From Marinibacterium sp. (GTDB lineage Bacteria > Pseudomonadota > Alphaproteobacteria > Rhodobacterales > Rhodobacteraceae), in contig JAEPNQ010000004.1 of the NCBI GenBank assembly GCA_017643305.1, forward strand, positions 1 to 64,000: DNA of 64,000 bases. Direction: 5' to 3'. Shown one piece after another: positions 45,657-54,655 of the stretch. Position 1 is the stretch's first letter; each line of letters opens with the position of its first letter. A model generated the notes under the pieces. The model worked only from the letters and a program-made list of their open reading frames with translations. It searched no databases and was not told where the DNA came from. A program made the translations under genes and the position numbers.

Positions 45657-46070
45657 ATGACAAAACTTACCCTGGGCACCCACCCGCAACTTTTGGGGTT
45701 CGACCAGCTGGAACGCCTGCTGGAACGGACATCGAAATCGGGAAACGAAGGGTACCCCCCTTACAATATCGAACAGACGTCGGAAAATTCCTACCGCATC
45801 ACGCTCGCCGTGGCAGGGTTTGGCGAGAACGACCTGGCCATCACCGTCGAGGACCGTCAGCTGGTGATCCGCGGGCGTCAGCAGGATGACAGCGCCGGGC
45901 GCGTCTACCTGCATCGTGGCATTGCGGCCCGGCAGTTTCAGCGCAGTTTCGTGTTGGCGGACGGCGTGGAGGTTGGCGAAGCGTCTATGGAAAATGGGCT
46001 GCTGCACGTAGATCTGACCCGCGCAGTGCCGGAAACCATCGTTCAGAAGATATTGATTAAAAAGGGGTAA
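45657..46070 (+). CDS. Small heat-shock protein Hsp20 (IbpA type)
   Basis: 137-residue alpha-crystallin chaperone that holds unfolded proteins. The short N-terminal arm (FDQLERLLERTSKSGN, YPPYNIEQ) is the IbpA/class A form. The ACD core contains YRITLAVAGFGENDLAITVED and the A-x-x-x-n-G-L motif is SMENGLLHVDL. A stretch AAGGACGTGTCG precedes the ATG. It is followed by a DUF1150 gene 3 bases later, a pair common in alphaproteobacteria, and preceded by a consensus heat-shock promoter. Confidence 0.94.
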   Translation: MTKLTLGTHPQLLGFDQLERLLERTSKSGNEGYPPYNIEQTSENSYRITLAVAGFGENDLAITVEDRQLVIRGRQQDDSAGRVYLHRGIAARQFQRSFVLADGVEVGEASMENGLLHVDLTRAVPETIVQKILIKKG

Positions 46071-46073
46071 GTC

Positions 46074-46298
46074 ATGCAGACACCATCCGAATTCGGAAAT
46101 GACGATCGCCAGATTGTTTACGTGAAGACCGTTGATGTCGCCGACCTGCCTGAAGATGTGCGGGCCAGCGCGGGCGATCTGCACCACCTTTATGCCGTGC
46201 ACAACGCGCAGGGCCAACAGCTGGCGCTGGTTGCAGACCGGCGCATGGCCTTTGTACTGGCGCGCCAGAATGATCTGGCACCGGTTGCGGTGCATTGA
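46074..46298 (+). CDS. DUF1150 family protein
   Basis: 74-residue protein with IVYVKTVDVADLPEDV and a C-terminal GQQLALVADRRMAFVLARQ stretch, the DUF1150 pattern. Function unknown; its standing position after hsp20 suggests a role in stress handling. AAGGGG precedes the ATG. It is 3 bases after hsp20 and overlaps the next gene by 4. Confidence 0.9.
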   Translation: MQTPSEFGNDDRQIVYVKTVDVADLPEDVRASAGDLHHLYAVHNAQGQQLALVADRRMAFVLARQNDLAPVAVH

Positions 46299-47176
46299 CC
46301 ACGCTGGAATTTGACTGGGTCGACGCTTTTTCTGACGTCGCCTTTGGCGGCAACGGTTGCGCCGTGGTGCATGGTGGGGCGGCTCTGCCGGATGAGGTTT
46401 GCTTGGCCTATGTGCGCGAAACATCCCTCGTGGAATGCACATTTACCGGCCCGTCCGAGTTGGCCGATGTTCGGGTACGGTATTTTCTGGCGACCCGGGA
46501 GATACCGTTTGCCGGGCATCCGACGATTGCCACTGTCGCCGCACTGAAGGCGCGGGGGTACATGACCGGGGACCGGATCGTGCTGGAAACCGGTGCGGGG
46601 CTGGTGCCGGTCACTCTCACCGAAGACGGGTTGTTTGAGATGACACAAATCGCACCGCGATTTGGTCTGCGCCCGGACCCGGCACTGGTGGCCCGCGCGA
46701 TTGGCCTGCCGGAGGCGGCAATTGCCGCGCCGCCGCAGTTTGTGTCTACCGGGCTGCCCTTTTGCATCACTCTGCTGCGCCACCATGGGGATTTGCGGCA
46801 GGCCAGACTGGATGCAGAAGGGTTGCGCGACCTGGCCGCTTTGCAGGGCTTTGACGGCTCCGACATGGCCGAGCCGTTTCTAGTGACCTTAGAAGGGGCG
46901 ACCGGGTCCGGGCAGACTTTTTCACGTCTCCTGCTGGCCCCGCCCAGTCCGCCGGAAGACCCGTTTACGGGATCGGCCACAGGCGCGATGGCCAGTTACC
47001 TGTGGCACAACGGGCTTCTGGAGGCCTCCGGTTTCGTGGCCGAACAAGGCCACTGGATGGGCCGCCCTGGACAGGCGCGCGTCAGCCGGGTCGGGTCCGC
47101 CGATCAGATCGAAGGTGTGCGGGTAGCGGGTGCAGGTTACGTCTTGATGAGCGGTGCGATTAATCTTCCCGGCTGA
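46295..47176 (+). CDS. PhzF family isomerase/epimerase-like protein
   Basis: 293-residue diaminopimelate-epimerase-fold protein of the PhzF/YddE family. The N-terminal GGNGCAVV loop, RETSLVECTF with the family Glu, REIPFAGHPTIATVAAL and DPFTGSATGAMASYLW are all characteristic. In Pseudomonas PhzF makes phenazine precursors; most bacterial homologues have no known substrate and no phenazine genes are here. The start is a TTG overlapping the DUF1150 stop (TTGA), which explains why the reading begins MTTLEFDWVDAF. Confidence 0.87.
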   Translation: MTTLEFDWVDAFSDVAFGGNGCAVVHGGAALPDEVCLAYVRETSLVECTFTGPSELADVRVRYFLATREIPFAGHPTIATVAALKARGYMTGDRIVLETGAGLVPVTLTEDGLFEMTQIAPRFGLRPDPALVARAIGLPEAAIAAPPQFVSTGLPFCITLLRHHGDLRQARLDAEGLRDLAALQGFDGSDMAEPFLVTLEGATGSGQTFSRLLLAPPSPPEDPFTGSATGAMASYLWHNGLLEASGFVAEQGHWMGRPGQARVSRVGSADQIEGVRVAGAGYVLMSGAINLPG

Positions 47177-47226
47177 AGGGCATTTCGTCGACGACTTTCA
47201 TGCGACTTGCTGAAAACTCGCTTGGT

Positions 47227-48084
47227 TCACGTTGACAGCATGGTGCGCGCTGCGCGCCCGAATGTGTCGCCCCAATCGGCAGCCTGTTCCTTAATCGCCC
47301 GCAGGGCGGGGAGTTTGGCTGCGTATTGTTCGGGGGAGGCAGCAAGAACTGCGGCGCGAATGTCGTCTTCGGATTCGCAGAGGATCATGCCCTGCGTATC
47401 CAAGAAATCTCCAATATTCGGGCAGCCCAGGTATATCGGAATTGTATCGCAAAGGATTGCGTCGATCAGCTTTTCCGAGAAATAATTTGTCTCCCGCACA
47501 TTTTCGATCACCACGCTGTACATATAGGGTGCCAGCCCGTCGCGTTTGTGTTCAAACGGCTGGTATCCGCCGCCTAGTGCGTCCAGATCCAGACCCAACT
47601 CCCGCGCCCATGCGATAGTCGCATGGCGGGGGAAATGACCCGGCTGGCTGCGTTTGGCGGAAGCAATCAGGGACATCAGCCGGGTCTTTTCGATCTGCAA
47701 ATCGCGCCATTCCGGCACCCATGTTCCACCAAAGGGCAGGAACAGGGCGTTGGGGATCGAGCTCAGCAGTTCGTCGTAAAAGGTCAGGACCTTGTGAAAC
47801 CGCCAGTGGAACCGTTTTAGCCGGTGTATGTGGCGTGCCTGCACGATTATCGGCTCGAGGACCATTACCGAAATCTTGGCGCGGGTGCCGAAGCCCGGGC
47901 GCACATAATTCGTAGTCCGGGGTGGCAGCACCAGATGGTCGCTGGACGCAAGGTCTCGCATGGAGCCGCCGCGCAGCCGGTGAGGTTGGCCCAGGGGCCA
48001 GATCAGATCATCCAGCGGAAAGCGGCCCGGTTTGGGTCCCAGCTTGCGGGAAGGATGGAGGAAGCCAACGGCGGGGTCGGACAC
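47227..48084 (-). CDS. Glycosyltransferase family 10 (fucosyltransferase-like), gene 2 of pair
   Basis: 285-residue protein whose C-terminal half has the GT10 nucleotide-sugar motif: YSVVIENVRETNYFSEKLID and IPIYLGCPNIGDFL (about 200-235). GT10 enzymes transfer fucose from GDP-fucose in characterised members (alpha-1,3/1,4-fucosyltransferases), but other sugars are possible. The N-terminal acceptor domain is short and unlike known ones. It is the last gene of the GSCFA-SGNH-GT10-GT10 run, 51 bases after the other GT10. Donor and acceptor cannot be told. Confidence 0.8.
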   Translation of the reverse strand: MSDPAVGFLHPSRKLGPKPGRFPLDDLIWPLGQPHRLRGGSMRDLASSDHLVLPPRTTNYVRPGFGTRAKISVMVLEPIIVQARHIHRLKRFHWRFHKVLTFYDELLSSIPNALFLPFGGTWVPEWRDLQIEKTRLMSLIASAKRSQPGHFPRHATIAWARELGLDLDALGGGYQPFEHKRDGLAPYMYSVVIENVRETNYFSEKLIDAILCDTIPIYLGCPNIGDFLDTQGMILCESEDDIRAAVLAASPEQYAAKLPALRAIKEQAADWGDTFGRAARTMLST

Positions 48085-48135
48085 GGCGCGCTTTCGTTTA
48101 GGGCCAGTTTAGTCGAGGGTCTGGGTGGGATTGGC

Positions 48136-49278
48136 TTAGGCGTCCCGTTCGGCCTTGTCCAGCCGTCGTTGTCGCCGCCGGGAGCGCTGTGCCTCCATCC
48201 GCCTGCGTAGGGGATGGACCCGCAGTTCGGCCTGCGGGTCGATTTTCAGCATTGCGTTGCGCAGAACATAATCGGCGTAGCTGCCGCGCGTGCCGGCTTC
48301 CGGTGGAAAGGTGCGTTCTGACCAGAGCGTGACGGTCTCTGCGGGGTCAGCCATCTGTTTGGACATGGCCGCCTTCGCCAGCCGGACCAGCAAGCGGGCC
48401 AGGTTCTGGTCTTCCAGAATGACCTGCCGCGCCTGTTCCAGCGCTGGGCGATTTGCCTGCCACAGTCCGCTTTGTAAAGCTTCGACCATGCGGCGGGCCT
48501 CGGCCTGTGGATCGTCGAGGTCGATCAGCAGGTAACTGCCTTCCGGGAAATACCGATCCAGATTGGTACACCCGGCATAGAACGGCATTGCGTGGCACAG
48601 GTAGCTATCAGCCAGCTTTTCGGTCCAGGTATCCGGCCCGGCACCGTTTTCGATAGCCAAGTGATAGCGGTAGGGTAGCAGCGCGTCGGCCTTGTCGGCC
48701 ACGGACTTGTAGCCGCGACCGTAGATCTCCAGATGCTCCGGGATCAGGTCCTTCAGTGCGTCCAGAAACGCGACGCGTTTGCGGTGATATTCGGTGAAGA
48801 CTTTGTTGGAAGTCACTACCGAAATCTTGTCCTGCTTGTCCCCCGGCGGCAGCGTGGCGAAATCGTCATAGCCGCGCATTCCCTCCTCAGATTTTTCGAA
48901 ATTGATGCCCGCGAACCAGTACCAGCAGGTGGCGGTTTGCCATTTCTCCGTGTCGATCTGCGTGTCCCCAACCGACACGACGATGCCGAACTGGTTAAGG
49001 TATCGCGCCTTGTAGCGGTGGATCACGTCCGGCTCAGCCGCAATAAATGCGGTGCGGGCGCTGGGCAGGCCGGTTTGCAGTGAATAGGACGCGCGGTTGT
49101 AGACGATCAGCACATCGATCCCGTCTCGCGGGACGGTCATGCCAAAGCTAAACGTCACGCCATCCAGATGCGGGTCGCGCCGGGGAAATTGTTTCAGGAA
49201 ATGCTGCGGGTTGGTATCGGTGAAGACATACGCGCGGATCGGCCCGTTGCGCCGCGCTCCTGTGGCGTCCCGTATCAT
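48136..49278 (-). CDS. Glycosyltransferase family 10 (fucosyltransferase-like), gene 1 of pair
   Basis: 380-residue protein with an N-terminal segment (IRAYVFTDTNPQHF, VLIVYNRASY), a helix-rich middle and the GT10 core YHLAIENGAGPDTWTEKLAD followed by MPFYAGCTNLDRYFPEGSYL (about 210-260). A basic C-terminal tail (RRRMEAQRSRRRQRR) may bind membrane or RNA. The ENxxxxxxxxEK spacing matches the family motif seen in the other GT10 here, yet overall similarity is low, so the pair probably adds different links. Its start overlaps the preceding gene's stop by 4 bases. Confidence 0.8.
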   Translation of the reverse strand: MIRDATGARRNGPIRAYVFTDTNPQHFLKQFPRRDPHLDGVTFSFGMTVPRDGIDVLIVYNRASYSLQTGLPSARTAFIAAEPDVIHRYKARYLNQFGIVVSVGDTQIDTEKWQTATCWYWFAGINFEKSEEGMRGYDDFATLPPGDKQDKISVVTSNKVFTEYHRKRVAFLDALKDLIPEHLEIYGRGYKSVADKADALLPYRYHLAIENGAGPDTWTEKLADSYLCHAMPFYAGCTNLDRYFPEGSYLLIDLDDPQAEARRMVEALQSGLWQANRPALEQARQVILEDQNLARLLVRLAKAAMSKQMADPAETVTLWSERTFPPEAGTRGSYADYVLRNAMLKIDPQAELRVHPLRRRMEAQRSRRRQRRLDKAERDA

Positions 49279-50033
49279 AGCGGGGCTAGCATGTGTGTCA
49301 GCATTTCGCGCCCATACGCCCCGTTCATATGCATGGTGTCGTCATCCTTGAAGACCTGTTTCAGCCCGGTATCAGCGTCCTGTGCGCCGCGCGCGTATTT
49401 GGCCAGCGTAAACAGACGGTGCGGCTCCAGCAAATGGTTGGGCGGGCGGACAAGGTCCACCTTGGGTGCAACCGGCTGGCTGGCGACAGCGTCGGCAAGA
49501 TACTGCAGCACCGTGTCTTTTATCGCGACCTGGCTGTGCTCGTCCGGGCCATCGAATTGTCGCAGGAGTTTGCGCGCGACTTTATCTTTCTGCGTGTTTA
49601 ACGGCCGGCCGACAAAGAACACCCTCGCCTTTGGCACAACCTCGGCGATGCGGGCGGTGAGATCGATGCTCCAGTCATCCAGAAAATTGCGGTGAATGGC
49701 CGCCACCATGGCGCGGGAAATGGGCATGATCTGGGTGTCGGCCAGAAACGGCCGGATCCAGAAGGGCGAATTGCGGATGGCGATGACAAAGGCGCTGTAC
49801 TGGCCCAGGTCAATTTCTGACTGGCCGCCGGAGGTGCGTTCGAAGTTCTCGGTCACGTCCTTGCGGGTCGGCACCAGCCGCTGGCTCACGATGCGGGTTT
49901 GCAGGATCGAGGCGCGGATCGATCCGAACGTGTCAAACTCATATCGGTCGGAAATGCCGGGCATGTCGCCCGCGTCCAGCGCCAGCTTGAACGCACCCAG
50001 GTGGCTGTTGCCGATGATGCAGACACGGCTCAT
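49275..50033 (-). CDS. SGNH-hydrolase-like protein of unknown function
   Basis: 252-residue protein. The N-terminus reads VCIIGNSHLGAFKLAL: Gly-Asn-Ser-His at the position of the SGNH GDS motif, and near the C-terminus MHMNGAYG supplies a His, as in the SGNH/GDSL catalytic pair. The middle (AIRNSPFWI, RVFFVGRPLN) is compatible with that fold. A putative acyl- or acetyl-esterase or transferase acting on a glycan is possible. It overlaps both neighbours by 4 bases (ATGA) between the GSCFA and first GT10 gene. Confidence 0.62.
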   Translation of the reverse strand: MSRVCIIGNSHLGAFKLALDAGDMPGISDRYEFDTFGSIRASILQTRIVSQRLVPTRKDVTENFERTSGGQSEIDLGQYSAFVIAIRNSPFWIRPFLADTQIMPISRAMVAAIHRNFLDDWSIDLTARIAEVVPKARVFFVGRPLNTQKDKVARKLLRQFDGPDEHSQVAIKDTVLQYLADAVASQPVAPKVDLVRPPNHLLEPHRLFTLAKYARGAQDADTGLKQVFKDDDTMHMNGAYGREMLTHMLAPL

Positions 50034-51088
50034 TTCCCGAACGCCTCCAGCATGGCTTCTTCGCAGACCACGTCATCGCCATCGTCTTCATCAGTGACAG
50101 GCTTGGGGGTGGTCGGGTCTTGCGCGGCATTGCACCCGGCATGTTCAGCGAAGAAGGATCGCATCACACAGGCCACCCCGGCAGGCGTCACGCTGCGCAG
50201 ATTGGGGGCATAAAACACGCCGCGCGCGGCGGGGTTGGTCACAATCTCGAAAGAGGGGAAGTAATCCACATCTTCCCGCTCGGTACGCAATTGGCCGGCC
50301 ACGGCCCGCAGGACGGATTTGGAATAGGTGGAGGACTGCAGCACATGGTGATCCTCTGCCGTCGCAGTCAGCGGTACGGGGGATACGCTTAGCAGCACCT
50401 TCAGCGGTGTGTCGCGGTGGGCCTTCAGAAGGTCCAGTACCGTGGTCAGATCGTCATACACCTCCGCAAAGGTGAAATTGCGAAAACTGTAGATGTTCGG
50501 GTCGAACTGCCCGGCGATGGTGCCGGGGGCGGTCGGAAACACGGTCCCGCTAGCGGTATGTTCCCAGGTTTCGGTCAGGCCAAGCGTAAAGATTAGCAGG
50601 TCCATCTCTTCCAGCATCTGGCGCACATGCCTCAGTTGAAAGACGCGGTGATCCAGCAGTTCCGCCGCGCTTTCAAACCCGCCGGGTTCAATGCCGGGGC
50701 GCCGGGAGTCGTAATAACGCCCGTCCTTTTCCCATATCAGGTTCACCGGGTGCGTCTGCCCCAGGGCTTCGCGCACCAGCTGAAGCAATTGCCGGGCGGT
50801 GTAGATGTTGCTGTAGCGGGCGGAGAAAATCCCATAACCGAACCGGGGCGCATCCGCTTCAGGCAGGCCGTTGGGCTTGGGTTCCACGTCCATCACCGTA
50901 TAATCAGCGGCCTTCATGTATCGAGCGATGTGCTGTGCGAAACAACTGCCTGCAGTGGCGATTTTCCAGTCCGCTTCAATCGGCCAGCGACGCTTGTAAA
51001 TACTCTGCAGATCCAGCGGGCTGGTTTCGGCAACGGCACTGCGCCAAAAGGCATGATCGGGCTGGTCCACATATGGGCTGTCAGTCAT
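50030..51088 (-). CDS. GSCFA domain-containing protein
   Basis: 352-residue protein of the GSCFA family, named from the conserved N-terminal motif, here IATAGSCFAQHIARYMKA (about 42-59). GSCFA proteins resemble SGNH esterases and often lie in polysaccharide or glycan loci. Other conserved parts are RFGYGIFSARYSNIYT, FTLGLTETWEH and LLSVSPVPLTATA. It starts the four-gene minus-strand operon and its TGA overlaps the next gene's ATG by 4 bases. Acyl-ester hydrolysis or transfer on a surface glycan is a reasonable guess only. Confidence 0.85.
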   Translation of the reverse strand: MTDSPYVDQPDHAFWRSAVAETSPLDLQSIYKRRWPIEADWKIATAGSCFAQHIARYMKAADYTVMDVEPKPNGLPEADAPRFGYGIFSARYSNIYTARQLLQLVREALGQTHPVNLIWEKDGRYYDSRRPGIEPGGFESAAELLDHRVFQLRHVRQMLEEMDLLIFTLGLTETWEHTASGTVFPTAPGTIAGQFDPNIYSFRNFTFAEVYDDLTTVLDLLKAHRDTPLKVLLSVSPVPLTATAEDHHVLQSSTYSKSVLRAVAGQLRTEREDVDYFPSFEIVTNPAARGVFYAPNLRSVTPAGVACVMRSFFAEHAGCNAAQDPTTPKPVTDEDDGDDVVCEEAMLEAFGK

Positions 51089-51383
51089 AGGCTGCTCCGC
51101 CGGTTATGCGCGATCCTAGGACGCAGGACGGGGTGGGGCAAGCCGGTGGGGTAGGGGATGCAGGGCGGTCGCTTGCACTGCGGTGAAAGTCTAGGAGGAA
51201 GCCAGTTTGCCCGCGCCAACCCCGTGCTGCACCAAAGTCGCAGACCGCGGCGCGTTCGCTGGGCCGCCCAGCGGGACAGGGAGGTGGCGACCGAAGGCAC
51301 GACATTTCGGTGCTTCACAGACCTCCGGTAGATGAAATGCGTTCCAGAATACACGGGTCGACGGATTCCATCCTAGCAAACAA
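51089..51383. other. Intergenic stretch upstream of the GSCFA operon
   Basis: Nearly 300 bases between the GSCFA start and a thiolase relic. It should hold the promoter of the glycosyltransferase operon, but I see no clear -35/-10 pair and no gene. Confidence 0.4.
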
Positions 51384-51776
51384 GTGACTTTGAGAGAGGC
51401 AGCTTCGTCCGCTTATCTGCCCTCCCTTCTGCTCGCAGTAAATGACTGCTTTGAGCCCAAATCTACCGATGCTGCAGCTAGCTTGAATGGGCGTAATGAA
51501 CATGGCGCGGACGTCCTCGGGTGGGAGCTTAACGAAGGCTTTGACTGCCAGGTTCTCTATTGCCGCCACCATCTTGGGATCGATCCCGAAAGCTACAACG
51601 TGAACGGTGGTGCAATATTGATTTGCCACCCCTACGGCATAACAGGTGCGAGACAAGTCGGGCACGCTCTGCTCGAGGGGAGGCGTCGTAGCATAACATA
51701 TGTGGTGACCTCCATGTGTGTTGGCAGAGGCATAGGGCCGCTGCGTTCTTCGAAGTCGCTTGACCACTTTGAATGA
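51384..51776 (+). pseudogene. Thiolase (acetyl-CoA acetyltransferase) C-terminal relic
   Basis: The frame contains DVLGWELNEGFDCQVL, NVNGGAILICHPYGITGARQ and TSMCVGRGIG, which are the C-terminal thiolase motifs (normally WELNEAFA, NVNGGAIALGHPLGATGAR and CIGGGQG). His and Cys of the active site remain but key glycines are changed, and the N-terminal two thirds are missing. No ribosome site leads it. It is a decayed fragment, not a working gene. Confidence 0.75.
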
Positions 51777-51891
51777 GTTCAAGCAGAGCGTTATCCGCTT
51801 GAGACATTGACATTCTGTCATCTGCGAAAGGCCACCAACTGCAAGCCCGCGTTTCATGTCGACCGGAATTGGTGATACAACCTGAGGCGTT

Positions 51892-52911
51892 ATGACCAAT
51901 GTCACGCCAACGATCCTTTCCACGGTTTCCAGCCAGTTTGTCGATGACTGGCTGGTGGCGCTGCGTTCCTTGTGCCCAGAAGCGCAGATGGCGGCGCTTC
52001 TCACCCGGTCCGGCCTGAACGCGGATACGCGCGCACCGAACGGTCGCGTCACGCTGGATCAGATCGTATGCCTCTATCAACTTGCCGCAGTTGAAACTGG
52101 CGATGAAATGATGGGGCTTTGGAGCAGGCCCGTCCGGCCGAGGGCCCTGCAACATCTTTTGACGACTGTTAAAGAAGCAACGTCTCTAGCATCTGTTCTC
52201 TACCGGTTTTCGACCTTTTGGAATTTGCTGCTGGACGACTATCAGTTTGATCTGGATGACGCCGAAGGCGTATTGGTGCTGAACCTGAAACCACAAGGCG
52301 ACGTGCAGCTTCAGCGGTTTGGGCATATGCTGATCCTCAAACTTGCCCACGGGCTTATGTCTTGGTTGGCAGGGCATGAAATTCCGGTTAAGGCCGTTGA
52401 TTTCGCGTTTGAGCGCCCAGAGTTTGATCAGGATTACGCGATCATCTTTCCGGCGCCGATCCGGTTCGGCCAGCCTGCCACCGCGATCTCATTCGATCCG
52501 AATGCACTGGGTCCAGTGCAGGCGCGCAGCACATCTGATCTTGACCGGTTTTTGCAAAACGCACCCCGGGACTGGATTTTCACCTCGTCGCGGGAGCACA
52601 CCCAATCGCTGCGGGTGCGCACATATCTGGGACAAGTGGGATGGGAAATGGCCACCCTGACCCAGACAGCATCCGCAATGCATATGACCCCACGCACCCT
52701 GATCCGCAGGTTGCACGCAGATGGGACGTCGTTTCAGGCGATCAAGGATGCCCTGCGGCGCGACATAGCAATCCGCGACCTGCAGGCGGGGCGTAAAAGT
52801 GTCGAGACCATCGCCCATGATGTCGGCTTTTCCTCGGCGGCAAACTTTCACCGGGCCTTTCAACGTTGGACGGGGAGCACCCCCAACTCGTACCGCAGGA
52901 CGAATATTTGA
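51892..52911 (+). CDS. AraC-family transcriptional regulator
   Basis: 339-residue regulator with an N-terminal arabinose-binding-like domain (about 20-200) of the OruR/ArgR-type AraC group and a C-terminal AraC helix-turn-helix pair (about 245-335): TQTASAMHMTPRTLIRRLHA is the first helix-turn-helix, and VETIAHDVGFSSAANFHRAF the second with the family signature. It is upstream of the acyl-CoA dehydrogenase on the same strand (194 bases) and could control it or the transporter/sau genes beyond. Confidence 0.9.
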   Translation: MTNVTPTILSTVSSQFVDDWLVALRSLCPEAQMAALLTRSGLNADTRAPNGRVTLDQIVCLYQLAAVETGDEMMGLWSRPVRPRALQHLLTTVKEATSLASVLYRFSTFWNLLLDDYQFDLDDAEGVLVLNLKPQGDVQLQRFGHMLILKLAHGLMSWLAGHEIPVKAVDFAFERPEFDQDYAIIFPAPIRFGQPATAISFDPNALGPVQARSTSDLDRFLQNAPRDWIFTSSREHTQSLRVRTYLGQVGWEMATLTQTASAMHMTPRTLIRRLHADGTSFQAIKDALRRDIAIRDLQAGRKSVETIAHDVGFSSAANFHRAFQRWTGSTPNSYRRTNI

Positions 52912-52984
52912 GACGTGGTTTTTGTCACTTTTGGACAATACCCTGTCACCACGCGAGATAGAGTAAAGAAGTTTCTTCTGCTAA

Positions 52985-52998
52985 ATATTGCGCAATAT
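52985..52998. promoter_or_regulatory. 14-bp palindrome upstream of acyl-CoA dehydrogenase
   Basis: Perfect palindrome ATATTGCGCAATAT, 107 bases before the acyl-CoA dehydrogenase ATG, in an AT-rich patch. Candidate operator. Confidence 0.45.
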
Positions 52999-53105
52999 AT
53001 GGCGTTTTCTCCTGTTTCTTTTCTAGAGGCTTGACCCACTGCCTGCTCAGCAGATGCAGAAGTGTGGCGCCATGTGAAAAGAGCTGCTTGCAAAAGGACC
53101 GACCA

Positions 53106-54308
53106 ATGTCAGATAAACTCGCTACCATACTTCAAGCCGCACGCGACCACGCTGAGCAGTTCATCCTACCCAATGTGGACGCGTGGAACGCCGCAAAGAC
53201 ATGGCCTCGTGATGCCTCGGACAAGGCGGGGGCGGCTGGCCTGACGGGGCTTTACGCCCCCGAAGAGTTTGGTGGTCAGGGCTTGGCGCTATCAGAAGGT
53301 ATTCAGGTCTACGAACAGCTTGGGCTTGCAGATGGCGCTTATGCCTTTGCCCTGTCGATGCATAACATCTGCACTTTTGCCGGTTGCGGCTACGGTACCG
53401 ATGCTTTCAAGGAAAAATGGGCGCGCGACCTGACATCGGGCCGTAAGCTTGCAAACTTTGCGCTGACAGAACCTCAATCCGGTTCGGATCCGATGAAGAT
53501 GTATACACGGGCGACGATCAACAAGGACGGCACGTGGACAATCAGCGGAGCAAAGGCTTGGGTCAGCTTGGCAACAGAGGCGGACATCTATTTCACCGTG
53601 GTCAAGACCAGCGACGCACCCGGCCATAAGGATATGGCGATGATCGCCATTCCTGCCGATGCCCCTGGCATCAGCTTTGGCCAACTTTATGACACCCCGT
53701 CCTACAACTTTTTGCCCATGTCCGAGATGTATCTCGACGAGGTCGCCATTAGCGAGGACAATATCATCCTGCCGATTGGTCAAGGGCTGCAAGGCTCGCT
53801 CATGGCGATTGACATCGCCCGCGTGTCCATTGCGTCAGGATGCTGTGGATTGATGCAAGCCGCTCTTGATACTGCTTTGTCCTACTCTAAAAACCGCAAG
53901 ATGTTCGGCGGCAAGAATCTCGATTTGGACGGGATCCAATGGATGCTGGGCGAAGTGGCGACCGACCTTGAAGCCTCCAAGCTGCTCTATCGCAAAGCTG
54001 CTGAAGCGCTTGGCACGCCAGAGGGCCCTTTGATGGCCGCTCATGCCAAACGTTTTGTTCCCGACGCTGCCGTGAAGGCGGCCAATACATGCACCCAGGT
54101 TTTGGGTGGGATGGGGCTTTTGCAGCCTTATGGTTTGGATCGTCTTTCCCGACTTGCCCAAATGCTCCGGATCGTTGACGGCACAACGGAAGTCAGCCGT
54201 GTGGTGATAGGGCGCGCCTTGCAAAAGCGTGCAGCAACTCTGCCAGATTTGGCGGTGCCCCGAGGGTTCGGTGAGGTGCGCGACGCCTCCGTCGCCGTTG
54301 CGGCTTAG
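53106..54308 (+). CDS. Acyl-CoA dehydrogenase
   Basis: 400-residue FAD enzyme. [14 protein letters not shown] is the N-terminal substrate/FAD loop, [15 protein letters not shown] the strand following it, and the C-terminus reads [19 protein letters not shown] then [16 protein letters not shown]. At the position of the catalytic Glu of medium-chain enzymes (YEGT in MCAD) there is Asp (VDGT), which is unusual. AAAGGACC precedes the chosen ATG at 53106; the reading frame itself runs 25 codons further upstream. It sits between an AraC regulator and the TTT transporter, possibly a separate unit. Substrate unknown. Confidence 0.88.
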   Translation: MSDKLATILQAARDHAEQFILPNVDAWNAAKTWPRDASDKAGAAGLTGLYAPEEFGGQGLALSEGIQVYEQLGLADGAYAFALSMHNICTFAGCGYGTDAFKEKWARDLTSGRKLANFALTEPQSGSDPMKMYTRATINKDGTWTISGAKAWVSLATEADIYFTVVKTSDAPGHKDMAMIAIPADAPGISFGQLYDTPSYNFLPMSEMYLDEVAISEDNIILPIGQGLQGSLMAIDIARVSIASGCCGLMQAALDTALSYSKNRKMFGGKNLDLDGIQWMLGEVATDLEASKLLYRKAAEALGTPEGPLMAAHAKRFVPDAAVKAANTCTQVLGGMGLLQPYGLDRLSRLAQMLRIVDGTTEVSRVVIGRALQKRAATLPDLAVPRGFGEVRDASVAVAA

Positions 54309-54340
54309 TGATCAGTCCGTAACAGTAGAGATTGAAAGCA

Positions 54341-54374
54341 GTCGTTCATAATCCATTCGTGAACGACAGTTTTG
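54341..54374 (+). terminator. Possible terminator after acyl-CoA dehydrogenase
   Basis: 8-bp stem GTCGTTCA (54341-54348) and TGAACGAC (54360-54367) with an 11-base loop, followed by AGTTTTG. The stem is modest and the T-run short. Confidence 0.45.
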
Positions 54375-54655
54375 GTCTGCATCTCGGTCCTTACTGCAAG
54401 CTGCAGCGAATGACTGGTCTGGGATCCGTCAAACACTGTCGCGGGACCAGTATCGCCCGACTTGGTTATAGCCCAACTAACCTAGGCTTTCTAACCACCT
54501 CGCACTAGCACGCCGCCTTCGGGTGTCCCTGCAAGGCTCTGCGCGGAGTTATCGAACTACTCGGTTTCACCCGCTAACGGACCAGACAGTGCGCGCCCTT
54601 CCCACCGGAACTGGTCCAATACATAAGTCGTGAGATAGGGAGATGAGGGACGCGC

